This document shows positions 35,539 to 41,168 of a stretch of DNA of 41,168 nt, piece after piece. The notes under the pieces are model-generated. The model saw nothing but the letters and a program-made list of their open reading frames with translations, made no database searches and had not been told where the DNA came from. Position 1 is the stretch's first letter; each line of letters starts with the position of its first letter. Origin of the DNA: an uncultured bacterium (GTDB taxonomy: Bacteria; Chloroflexota; Anaerolineae; J036; Brachytrichaceae); contig CAIXPS010000326.1 of assembly GCA_903921365.1 (NCBI GenBank), positions 1-41,168 on the forward strand, given 5' to 3'. The translations under genes and the position numbers were made by a program.

Positions 35539-36558
35539 ATGTGGCATTTGTTATACGGTCCAAACGATATTGCGCGCGACGAAGAGCTTGCCAAAATGAA
35601 AGCGAAACTCGGTGCGGATGAAATCGCCGCGCTGAATGTCACCTTGTTCGATATGACCGCCCCGCTTAAGGATATACAGGCGGCGTGCGACACGGTCTCA
35701 TTCCTCGCTGACAGGCGCATGGTGATCACGCGGAACTGGGTTACTAAACCCGGTGTGAAAAAAGGCAAACAGACGAAGGAAGGCGACGACCCGATTGCCC
35801 GTTTGATCGCGTATCTGCCCGAGCTACCTGAGACGACCGCACTCGTGTTGGTCGAAGACGGCGTGCTGCCCGACACACATGCGCTGGTAAAGCTCGCGCA
35901 TGCGGAGCACTCCGGCGGGCGCGCGAAACTCTTCGAACTTCCCGGCGACCTGCTGAAGTGGGTCGTTGAACGCGCCGCCAGTAAGGGCGGGCAGATTGCG
36001 CCGCCGGCCGCCCAGTTGCTGACGACGAAAATTAACCGTGGCGACAAGAACGACCGTGATCACTTTGCGGAAGACAGCCGCCTGTACCTGCGCAAGCTGG
36101 ACAATGAGCTTGAAAAGCTGGTCGCGTATGCCAATGGACGGCGTATCGAACCCGCCGACATCGAGTTGCTGGTGGCGGACGAAGAAATCGCGGACATGTT
36201 CAAGTTCATCGACGCCGTCAGCGTGCGCGATGGGCGCGCGGCGTATCGCCTGATGCTCGGCATCCTGGCGCGCGGCGAATCCCCGCTGGTGGTAATGACG
36301 ATGCTGGCGCGCCAGACGCGCCTGATGATCTGCGCCAAGGAGTATGACACACTGTCATCGGATCAACTCGCCCAGGCGATCAACGTGCATCCCTTCGTCG
36401 CGAAAAAAGTGGAGCAGCAGGCGCGCCGTTTCAGCACGCCGGAACTGGAGCGCGCGCATATAGCGATCATGGACGCCGACCTGGCGATCAAGACCGGGCG
36501 CATGGAGGATCTGGCGGCGCTCGACACGATCATCGCGCTGTTGTGCGACGCGGAATAA
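35539..36558 (+). CDS. holA: DNA polymerase III delta subunit
   Basis: Clamp-loader subunit that opens the sliding clamp during replication; 339 aa, the usual size. It starts HLLYGPNDIARDEEL, then has TETTALVLVEDG-like strand residues and ERAASKGGQIAPPAAQLL in the middle. The C-terminal collar domain is shown by LDNELEKLVAYANGRRIEPA, MFKFIDAVSVRDGRAAYRLM and AQAINVHPFVAKKVEQQARR. It lies 5 bp after the epimerase stop. There is no good ribosome-binding site at proper distance, but TATATT (35525-35530) ends 8 nt before the ATG, so a separate leaderless start is possible. Confidence 0.93.
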   Translation: MWHLLYGPNDIARDEELAKMKAKLGADEIAALNVTLFDMTAPLKDIQAACDTVSFLADRRMVITRNWVTKPGVKKGKQTKEGDDPIARLIAYLPELPETTALVLVEDGVLPDTHALVKLAHAEHSGGRAKLFELPGDLLKWVVERAASKGGQIAPPAAQLLTTKINRGDKNDRDHFAEDSRLYLRKLDNELEKLVAYANGRRIEPADIELLVADEEIADMFKFIDAVSVRDGRAAYRLMLGILARGESPLVVMTMLARQTRLMICAKEYDTLSSDQLAQAINVHPFVAKKVEQQARRFSTPELERAHIAIMDADLAIKTGRMEDLAALDTIIALLCDAE

Positions 36559-36566
36559 CAACTCTC

Positions 36567-36572
36567 TATAAT
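36567..36572 (+). promoter_or_regulatory. Consensus -10 box adjoining the 36579 start codon
   Basis: TATAAT ends 6 nt before the ATG, within 15 bp after the holA stop. The -35 region is weak. It implies a leaderless mRNA, like icd; AGGG between box and ATG could also act as a very close ribosome-binding site. Confidence 0.55.
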
Positions 36573-36578
36573 AGGGTT

Positions 36579-37145
36579 ATGAGCGAGTCAAACGAAACGA
36601 CCAATGTCTCTGATACCAGCGTGCGCGACATTTTCAGCAAGCACGCCGACGTGAAACGATCGAGCGTGCGCGAACTGCATGGCGATTCCATCGTCACTGA
36701 GCAAAGCGCAGCCACGAACGTCATCGCAACGGACATTACTGCCCGGCAGACTGCCATGGCTCAGGTCACCGTGACGACCTTGAATGCGACTTCGAGCGCA
36801 CTGGCGTATACCCAGGCAACCAATGTGAACCTCTACGCCGGTAGTCAGGCAATTGCGGTTGTGGCTACCGGCGAGACGCGGCTTGACCAGTCCGCGGCCG
36901 AGGTGCTGATTGCCGATAACGTGACGGAGGTGAAGTCCTCGGCGCTGGGAGTCGTTGTTGCGAACAACGTCGCCATGCGCGATTCGACCGTGGGCATCCT
37001 GATTGCGCGGAACGTAGAGGGCAATGTGTCGCCGCAACTCGATACGCGCGGCGCGATCATCGCCGGCGCGGTTGCAGGCGCCGTGCTCAGCGTCGTCATG
37101 GTGGCAACGAATCTGTTAGTGTTGCGCCAGCGCAAACACCGCTAA
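36579..37145 (+). CDS. Tail-anchored repetitive (beta-solenoid-like) protein
   Basis: 188 aa. Residues about 15-150 repeat a short pattern of alternating Val/Ala and Ser/Thr/Asn positions, such as VLIADNVTEVKSSALGVVVA and NNVAMRDSTVGILIARNVEG, suggesting a stacked beta-strand fold. DTRGAIIAGAVAGAVLSVVM begins a C-terminal membrane helix, ending in the basic RQRKHR that should stay in the cytoplasm. There is no signal peptide. I recall similar repeats with a DTRGA(I/L)I anchor in Chloroflexota genomes, but know of no function. It lies between holA and another conserved small gene. Confidence 0.75.
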   Translation: MSESNETTNVSDTSVRDIFSKHADVKRSSVRELHGDSIVTEQSAATNVIATDITARQTAMAQVTVTTLNATSSALAYTQATNVNLYAGSQAIAVVATGETRLDQSAAEVLIADNVTEVKSSALGVVVANNVAMRDSTVGILIARNVEGNVSPQLDTRGAIIAGAVAGAVLSVVMVATNLLVLRQRKHR

Positions 37146-37167
37146 AGCGCGTGTCGCTGCGATACTG

Positions 37168-37173
37168 TAAAAT
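37168..37173 (+). promoter_or_regulatory. -10-like box adjoining the 37180 start codon
   Basis: TAAAAT ends 6 nt before the ATG, the same spacing as at 36579. No ribosome-binding site is present in between. Confidence 0.45.
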
Positions 37174-37179
37174 CACAGT

Positions 37180-37599
37180 ATGAAGTTCTTCCGACCCACA
37201 GAAACTACTAAATTTCACATCGACTATTCCTGGTTTGAGGAGAACGGTCAAGATGTGCGCGTGCTGATTTATAAGTGCCTGACCGCGGAGCAGCAGGAAC
37301 GCGTGGGCGCGCCGGGACAGTCTGAGATGTTTGACTATGTCGACGACCAGACGGGCGAGGTGCAGCGCTTCGATCAGGTGCTCCAGATCATTCGCAGCGA
37401 AAACGCGAGTAACCCGGATTTTGTAACCCAACGCACGCCCGTATTCGAGGCCGCCTTCCGCATCTTCCTGTTGAATAACAACATACCGCTCACGGCGATT
37501 GATCTCGCCAATACGATGCGGCGCAAATCCTCCGAGGTGCTGTCGCAGTTAAGCGGGCGCTCTGTGTATAATGGCATTCGGCCTATTTTTGACGATTAA
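37180..37599 (+). CDS. Conserved hypothetical protein
   Basis: 139 aa, soluble and acidic, with no signal or membrane segment. It reads FFRPTETTKFHIDYSWFEEN at the N-terminus, then DYVDDQTGEVQRFDQVLQII in the middle, and ends in a helical part (LTAIDLANTMRRKSSEVLSQ) that resembles a small winged-helix ending in RSVYNGIRPI. I recall similar proteins in Chloroflexota but no named family or function. It stands alone after the tail-anchored protein, with a -10-like box next to its start codon. Confidence 0.75.
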   Translation: MKFFRPTETTKFHIDYSWFEENGQDVRVLIYKCLTAEQQERVGAPGQSEMFDYVDDQTGEVQRFDQVLQIIRSENASNPDFVTQRTPVFEAAFRIFLLNNNIPLTAIDLANTMRRKSSEVLSQLSGRSVYNGIRPIFDD

Positions 37600-37618
37600 A
37601 TGCGTTAATAGCCAAAAT
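37589..37618 (+). promoter_or_regulatory. Possible tRNA-Arg promoter
   Basis: TTGACG (37589-37594), 18-bp spacer, CAAAAT (37613-37618), 8 bp before the tRNA. The -35 is good and the -10 matches four of six. It overlaps the end of the preceding gene. Confidence 0.45.
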
Positions 37619-37626
37619 AGCCAACT

Positions 37627-37699
37627 GCCCCCGTAGCTCAGTGGATAGAGCGGAGCACTTCTAATGCTAAGGTCGTGAGTTCGAATCTCGCCGGGGGCG
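37627..37699 (+). tRNA. tRNA-Arg (anticodon UCU)
   Basis: 73 nt. Acceptor GCCCCCG pairs with CGGGGGC, discriminator G. The anticodon loop CTTCTAA gives UCU, reading AGA/AGG codons. T-loop GTTCGAATC. CCA is not encoded. It marks the boundary between core genes and the toxin-antitoxin-rich end of the window; tRNA-Arg genes are common integration sites. Confidence 0.96.
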
Positions 37700-37721
37700 T
37701 AAGCCATTTAACAGCGATGAA

Positions 37722-38012
37722 CTACGCCACAGCCCTTGCCATCTCGCCAAAGGGCAGTGGTTTGCCTGTCGCTTTGGAATACAACACATCGGGACAAAAA
37801 TCCACATCGTTTGGCCACTGAATCGTGCCAGTCTCGTTATTCACGGTGACCAGTGCAAAATACTTCGGGTCCTCGATGGGCGCAAATATACCACCCCGAC
37901 CAACGATCCATTCTCGCAGACTCACTTGCCCGACCTCGCCGGTAGTAAATGTCAACTCAAGTATGTAATCCGGCAGTGCTATAACCGCCACAATGCGGGG
38001 TTGCTGTTTCAT
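37722..38012 (-). CDS. DUF2442 family protein
   Basis: 96 aa. It matches the DUF2442 pattern: VAVIALPDYILELTFTTGEV, then DPKYFALVTVNNETGTIQWP and NDVDFCPDVLYSKA. GGAAAG lies just before the ATG. It follows the DUF4160 gene by 9 bp; the two families are often found as a pair, considered a possible toxin-antitoxin-like module, without a proven activity that I know of. It ends 22 bp from the tRNA-Arg. Confidence 0.88.
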   Translation of the reverse strand: MKQQPRIVAVIALPDYILELTFTTGEVGQVSLREWIVGRGGIFAPIEDPKYFALVTVNNETGTIQWPNDVDFCPDVLYSKATGKPLPFGEMARAVA

Positions 38013-38021
38013 ATCTTTCCA

Positions 38022-38282
38022 TTACTGTAGCGGTTGCACTTTCTGCATGCCGCCACTATCATTCCGTCTCTGCCAGTTGACCAGTAATTCATTCTGATGA
38101 AGTTCAGCCCAATCCATCACCAATCCCATTGCTCGTCGTGGTAACCATCCTGCGAGCAAAACGATCGGATCAATCCCAAATTCTGCCTCATGATCGCCAT
38201 AACGCGCGTGAAAATGGGCCGGGTCGTGGTCGAAGAAATACATCGTTATGATGATCCCATAGAACCTGCTGATTTCAGGCAT
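38022..38282 (-). CDS. DUF4160 family protein
   Basis: 86 aa from ATG 38282, giving the family's normal start MPEISRFYGIIITMYFFDHD. It is followed by PAHFHARYGDHEAEFGID and LPRRAMGLVMDWAELHQNEL. A longer frame (to 38378) adds 32 residues that do not look like the family. It pairs with the DUF2442 gene downstream, likely in one transcript. Function unknown. Confidence 0.88.
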   Translation of the reverse strand: MPEISRFYGIIITMYFFDHDPAHFHARYGDHEAEFGIDPIVLLAGWLPRRAMGLVMDWAELHQNELLVNWQRRNDSGGMQKVQPLQ

Positions 38283-38619
38283 ATGTTGATTATAGTGGTT
38301 GAGCTTGTGCGCCTCTATGAAGCGTTGCTTACCGACTTGCATGGTGGGGGCAGAAAAAGTCTGAATCACGGATGACACGGATTACTGGATTTCACGGATA
38401 GGAACGGAGATGGGTTGAGTTGTGTCATCGTCGCTGGCCAGCTGTAATGGTGGTATTGCGCGCAGTCTGGGAACGCCATCCGTCCCGGTGGCTCTGTGTC
38501 CGTTGTTGTTTGCGGTGATGGTCGACATGAGCGCGAGATGATTCAACACTGGATCATCATCAGCGTTGTTTTGCATGGCAAAAAGGATCCGTTTGGGACA
38601 CGACACTACAGCCTTGTGG
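38283..38619. other. 337-bp region without a recognised gene
   Basis: It separates the DUF4160 gene from the PIN-type toxin gene. A 74-codon minus-strand frame (38382-38606) has no family features and no ribosome-binding site that convinces me; it may be a remnant. The only structure I see is the small tandem repeat at 38365-38399. Confidence 0.5.
38365..38399. repeat. 9-bp tandem repeat (NNCACGGAT)
   Basis: Four adjoining units: ATCACGGAT, GACACGGAT, TACTGGAT (one base short) and TTCACGGAT. On the minus strand it reads as repeats of ATCCGTGNN. I recall similar sequences scattered in many bacterial genomes beside accessory genes, but cannot check this. Confidence 0.65.
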
Positions 38620-39129
38620 TTACCTGCGAATCCATGTTGTCAAATCGGTAAGAGGCGCTCGGTAGCCGCTCTTAATCATCTGTGCCAGCCATCGATTCGC
38701 CTGAGCTAAATTGCTGATTCCACGTTCAACAACAAGAATCAGACATCCGATGGTTCCGGAAAGCCGAATATTGTGTTTCACAGCATAGTCGCGTGCTGCA
38801 CGGTCATCTGTCAGCATCAACCAACCCCGATGCCTGACAATTGCGAGACATGACGCCTCTCCAGGATGCAACCGTGCAGGCATCTGTCGGAAATCGTTCA
38901 GCTCATACTCGTCGAACATTCCGGTCAAGCGAATCCATCCCGCCGTCACTGGTGGAGTGATCAAGCTATCGAAACTATTGTAGAAAACATATCCCTCATC
39001 GACTCCCTGCTGTATTTCCTCGTAAACCTCTGTGGATATGTAAATCGTTTCAAAGAGTTGCCGCAAAATATCCAACTGATATATCGTCGCGAAGTTCGAT
39101 AGAACAGTCGTATTGGATATGATGCTCAC
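38620..39129 (-). CDS. PIN-like (DUF3368) toxin of a type II module
   Basis: 169 aa. PIN-fold nuclease of the DUF3368 group: N-terminal SNTTVLSNFATIYQLDILRQ (Asn where many PIN proteins have Asp, which is common in this group), Glu in EVYEEI, then LHPGEASCLAIVRHRG and LMLTDDRAARDYA, with the acidic cluster. It would cleave RNA if active. The GTG start overlaps the antitoxin stop (GTGA), so the pair is coupled. The C-terminal part (GTIGCLILVVERG) is as in the family. Confidence 0.85.
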   Translation of the reverse strand: MSIISNTTVLSNFATIYQLDILRQLFETIYISTEVYEEIQQGVDEGYVFYNSFDSLITPPVTAGWIRLTGMFDEYELNDFRQMPARLHPGEASCLAIVRHRGWLMLTDDRAARDYAVKHNIRLSGTIGCLILVVERGISNLAQANRWLAQMIKSGYRAPLTDLTTWIRR

Positions 39130-39428
39130 CGCGACTCCTCAAAGTAATCACGGAGTGATTGTGCTTCCTGTTCAGCCTCTTGAACAGTCTCCGGCCCAAG
39201 GCGCGGATCAATCCCTCGATTTACAAGTATGTCTTTCATTTGCGCCCAGCTGATGCCAGCCACACTTGCCGCTTTTGCCAACGACAACCCATCGTTCTGA
39301 AAACGATGCACAGCCAATTCGACACGCAAATCCGGGCGACTTCGTAGTAGATTACGCAACGCTTCGCGCACGACATCCTCTTCACTTTCGAATAGATGCG
39401 CACTAACCAGTTCACGAGCACTCAGCAT
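39126..39428 (-). CDS. UPF0175 family antitoxin
   Basis: 100 aa. The N-terminal half (residues 1-35, LFESEEDVVREALRNLLRSR) looks like a ribbon-helix-helix-type DNA-binding part. The second half has the UPF0175 helix-turn-helix phrase DGLSLAKAASVAGISWAQMK. AGGAGGT lies 7 nt before the ATG. It is expected to neutralise the PIN toxin encoded directly downstream and to repress its own promoter. An 18-bp element shared with the Fic module lies 52 bp upstream. Confidence 0.85.
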   Translation of the reverse strand: MLSARELVSAHLFESEEDVVREALRNLLRSRPDLRVELAVHRFQNDGLSLAKAASVAGISWAQMKDILVNRGIDPRLGPETVQEAEQEAQSLRDYFEESR

Positions 39429-39479
39429 ATCCTTACCTCCTGGGCTTATATCACACGACGAGTGTTAACTCGCTATCGA

Positions 39480-39497
39480 AGTATATACACCGAGTGT
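39480..39497 (-). promoter_or_regulatory. Shared 18-bp element upstream of UPF0175/PIN
   Basis: Minus-strand ACACTCGGTGTATATACT, identical at 18 of 18 bases to 40587-40604. It ends 52 bp before the antitoxin ATG. It contains ACAC-TCG-GTGT, a small inverted repeat, and a TATACT that could be a -10 box. Confidence 0.65.
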
Positions 39498-39536
39498 CCA
39501 TGTGGTGATCAAACCCACGGCAAAGAGGCCGATACA

Positions 39537-40136
39537 TCAGTAGTTCAACAGGTTACCAATCAGCCGGATCGAGAAATGTACCAGAGGATCAATATCACGC
39601 GTCTTGTAGAAGTGATTGAGGCACGCGATATATTCTTGTTTTGGCGTTTCAACGATATAAGCCGGTAATCCGTACGCCCGCAGAAAATAGGTGGCGATCA
39701 ACCGGCCGGTGCGCCCATTGCCATCCCTAAACGGATGAATCCGGATGAAGTCGGCGTGCATCCATACGGCCACCGTGATGACTGCTATGTTGAAATCCTC
39801 TTTTGAACTGTTGCGGATTCTGCTATCGAGATCATCAAAGAACATTTTCCCTTGTCGTATATGGCCATTAAGTTCGCTTTCGACAAATTCGGATGGCGTC
39901 GATCTTTGATCGCCAAAGGTGACAACTTGTTCGCCATACTCGCGGGTTCTGAATCTTCCAGCATGATTGCGCACACCGTGGAAGAGTGCATAATGCCAGT
40001 CGTGCAACAGCGCGACAGAATAATCCCGCTTACCCTTGTCGATTTGATGAATGCGTTTAGTAATGACCGTAAGATTCCCGGTAAGAATCTCCTGTTCCTC
40101 GGCAGTAAAAGTGCGTACGGGGTCAATGTCGTCCAC
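39537..40136 (-). CDS. Fic-domain protein (AMP transferase-type), catalytic part
   Basis: 199 aa from GTG 40136. The Fic motif HPFRDGNGRTGR (134-145) is complete, with catalytic His134 and the phosphate- and metal-binding residues. Proteins with this motif usually transfer AMP to a Tyr, Ser or Thr of a target. The C-terminus (about 160-199) is as in Fic proteins. No inhibitory helix is present in this chain; it is in the ORF just upstream, in another frame. AGGT lies 8 nt before the GTG. It may be a separate toxin gene or the 3' half of a frameshifted fusion. Confidence 0.85.
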   Translation of the reverse strand: MDDIDPVRTFTAEEQEILTGNLTVITKRIHQIDKGKRDYSVALLHDWHYALFHGVRNHAGRFRTREYGEQVVTFGDQRSTPSEFVESELNGHIRQGKMFFDDLDSRIRNSSKEDFNIAVITVAVWMHADFIRIHPFRDGNGRTGRLIATYFLRAYGLPAYIVETPKQEYIACLNHFYKTRDIDPLVHFSIRLIGNLLNY

Positions 40137-40149
40137 GATGTGAACCTGA

Positions 40150-40539
40150 TCAAACTACACTGCTATGGCCCGTGGCATGGATTCCTTCAATCCTCTGGCT
40201 GGCAATCACTTCGCGCTTGATCAATTCTTCACTGTCGAATTCATCATTCATGCTGCCATCCTGCACGTTCGGTATTCGTGACAGGATGCTGCGCATATCG
40301 TCACTCAATAGAGATGGGATAACGAACGGCCGATACATTCCCATGCTTTCGAATTCGGCAGCTACACGCGCTCCATCCCAGCCGTCGCCTAGCAGTCGTG
40401 CAACCTCTGGTATATCAATCTCGCCGCGGACGTATGCCTGTGCCAGGCCATTCACATCGCTATCCTTACGGGACGCAGTGCCGTGGGTGCCCTTGGCATC
40501 GATCTCTTCTATCACTGACTCGCGCATTAGTTCAGACAT
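40150..40539 (-). CDS. Fic inhibitory-helix protein with UPF0175-like part
   Basis: 129 aa from ATG 40539 (AAGG five bases upstream; ATG 40545 is also possible). The middle (LAQAYVRGEIDIPEVARLLG) resembles the helix-turn-helix part of UPF0175 antitoxins. The C-terminal part has ASQRIEGIHAT, matching the Fic inhibitory motif (S/T)xxxE(G/N) and closely like the motif I recall from the antitoxin VbhA (SQRLEG). The UGA at 40150-40152 comes 12 codons after the motif, 13 nt before the Fic GTG. It is either a VbhA-type antitoxin or the 5' part of a broken Fic gene. Confidence 0.7.
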   Translation of the reverse strand: MSELMRESVIEEIDAKGTHGTASRKDSDVNGLAQAYVRGEIDIPEVARLLGDGWDGARVAAEFESMGMYRPFVIPSLLSDDMRSILSRIPNVQDGSMNDEFDSEELIKREVIASQRIEGIHATGHSSVV

Positions 40540-40844
40540 CTTCATCCTTACGCTGCTATTGTACCCGGATCAGCCCGCTTCGTCGTAGTATATACACCGA
40601 GTGTGCATCGTCGTAATTCGACGAGTCGCGTTTGGCAACATTTTAGTGACGCGCCTCGGCCACTTTTCATTTCGCCACTTCGGTAATACACTATTGGATA
40701 GAAGGGGAGCCAAGCGCAGGTGCGCCGGGGAACGTAAACCTGACGATGAAAGAGCACGCCCGCGGTAATAGCCACCTCTTCGGGGTAACTGAGTTTTTCT
40801 TGAGTCGGTATGCCGCATAAAGCGGTCTAAGTGGGTACGCATAA
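40540..40844. other. 305-bp region between Fic module and transposase
   Basis: It holds the shared 18-bp element (40587-40604) and a possible second -10 box (TACAAT, about 15 bp before the start). The rest, toward the transposase stop, has no convincing gene: the short minus-strand frames are rich in Arg and Pro without family features. The outer end of the IS element should lie here but I cannot fix it without the other end. Confidence 0.5.
40587..40604 (-). promoter_or_regulatory. Shared 18-bp element upstream of the Fic module
   Basis: Second identical copy of ACACTCGGTGTATATACT on the minus strand, 42-48 bp before the two possible starts of the antitoxin-like gene. With TTACGA upstream, its TATACT would give an 18-bp spacing. 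Confidence 0.65.
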
Positions 40845-41168
40845 TTAATTTGACAAAAACGCACTGCGCACATCTGCTAGCCAGAAGTTATCAGAGAAAA
40901 CACCGGCCTTCAACATGCGCTGGAAACCGGTAAGCGAATTAAGGTGGTCTATAGCTGTTCGCACCGTAATATCCAGGTCAGGAATCGGCTCATTAGCCAG
41001 CACCTCGTCCCTAACATGGCGCCACAAGCAATCCATCACGTTCAACTCAGGACACGCAGTCGGGAGCCAGCGCAACTCGATACCGAGTGTGGTCGCCAGT
41101 GATTTGCTTGAGATGGCCGTGTGTGCCGATGCTTTGTCCAAAAACAGCACGATATTCCAACCACGCCA
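40845..41168 (-). CDS. IS630-type transposase, partial (C-terminal part)
   Basis: About 107 codons, open at the window edge, so the N-terminal part is missing here. DDE-type features: VLFLDKASAHTA with the second acidic residue, LRWLPTACPELNVMDCLWRH with the third catalytic acidic residue being Asp (as in some IS630/Tc1-mariner members), and a helical C-terminus. It belongs to an insertion sequence extending to the right. I cannot say whether it is intact, and I saw no inverted ends. Confidence 0.9.
   Translation of the reverse strand, partial: WRGWNIVLFLDKASAHTAISSKSLATTLGIELRWLPTACPELNVMDCLWRHVRDEVLANEPIPDLDITVRTAIDHLNSLTGFQRMLKAGVFSDNFWLADVRSAFLSN

Noticed and set aside
34730-35563. 277-codon minus-strand ORF opposite the epimerase
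   Set aside because: The plus-strand frame has the complete SDR motifs; the opposite frame shows none.
35328-36047. 239-codon minus-strand ORF across the epimerase-holA joint
   Set aside because: Ser/Arg/Ala-rich shadow of two well-supported genes.
38382-38606. 74-codon minus-strand ORF between the DUF4160 and PIN genes
   Set aside because: No ribosome-binding site, no recognisable family and a composition like non-coding DNA; described as part of the gap instead.
40548-40842. Two overlapping minus-strand ORFs (75 and 90 codons) beside the transposase
   Set aside because: Arg/Pro-rich with no family features, and they overlap each other and the shared 18-bp element; probably the non-coding flank of the IS.
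41082-41095. Third copy of the shared toxin-antitoxin element inside the transposase gene
   Set aside because: Only ACCGAGTGTG is shared and it lies within coding sequence; likely chance.

Overview
The window looks like a piece of a Chloroflexota chromosome, probably near Anaerolineae; this is an inference from sequence style, not from a search. The clues are lipoprotein and Rieske N-termini followed by long Ala/Pro/Thr tethers, a Rieske - b6-like cytochrome b - diheme cytochrome c operon, hybrid kinases with an unusual last receiver domain, and two small conserved proteins (36579-37145 and 37180-37599) of a kind I associate with this phylum. Coding is dense, mostly on the minus strand, with moderate to high GC.

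Layout. (1) 38-3448: a sugar-type ABC importer (two permeases and a Tat-type lipoprotein binding protein), divergent from a response regulator (3576-4796). That gene overlaps tail to tail with a membrane hybrid histidine kinase (4774-6948). (2) 7049-10415: a small membrane protein, two copies of a 64-bp palindromic repeat and a large FtsX/MacB-type permease with no ATPase beside it. (3) 10567-17110: a complete oligopeptide importer, oppA-B-C-D-F order on the minus strand, with a strong terminator after oppF, a hairpin after oppA and a promoter about 390 bp upstream of oppA. (4) 17572-20848: photolyase coupled to a DUF6429 protein, then isocitrate dehydrogenase. (5) 20869-24999: a 1376-residue protein with an eCIS-core (DUF4157) HELTH metallopeptidase-like domain but no injection-system genes nearby. 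(6) 25131-29992: argJ, an APH-fold kinase, a Gfo/Idh/MocA oxidoreductase, two tRNA-Ser genes and an MFS transporter.

(7) 30100-33417: the complex III operon. Its predicted promoter has a consensus -35, 17-bp spacing and a near-consensus -10 that forms the centre of a CRP/FNR-type palindrome, so respiration may be under direct repression here. (8) 33660-37599: uppP, then a plus-strand run of an epimerase, holA and two conserved small proteins, several with a -10 box only 6-8 nt before the start codon, as expected for leaderless mRNAs. (9) 37627-41168: tRNA-Arg(UCU) followed by what looks like an accessory island. It holds DUF2442/DUF4160, a UPF0175/PIN pair, a Fic module whose inhibitory helix and catalytic domain are in different frames, and a partial IS630-type transposase. 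The UPF0175/PIN and Fic modules share an identical 18-bp element about 50 bp upstream of their first genes.

The observations most worth following are the solitary eCIS-core protein, the split Fic module with its shared upstream element, the operator-promoter of the complex III operon, and the unusual quinol-site and heme-ligand motifs in that complex.
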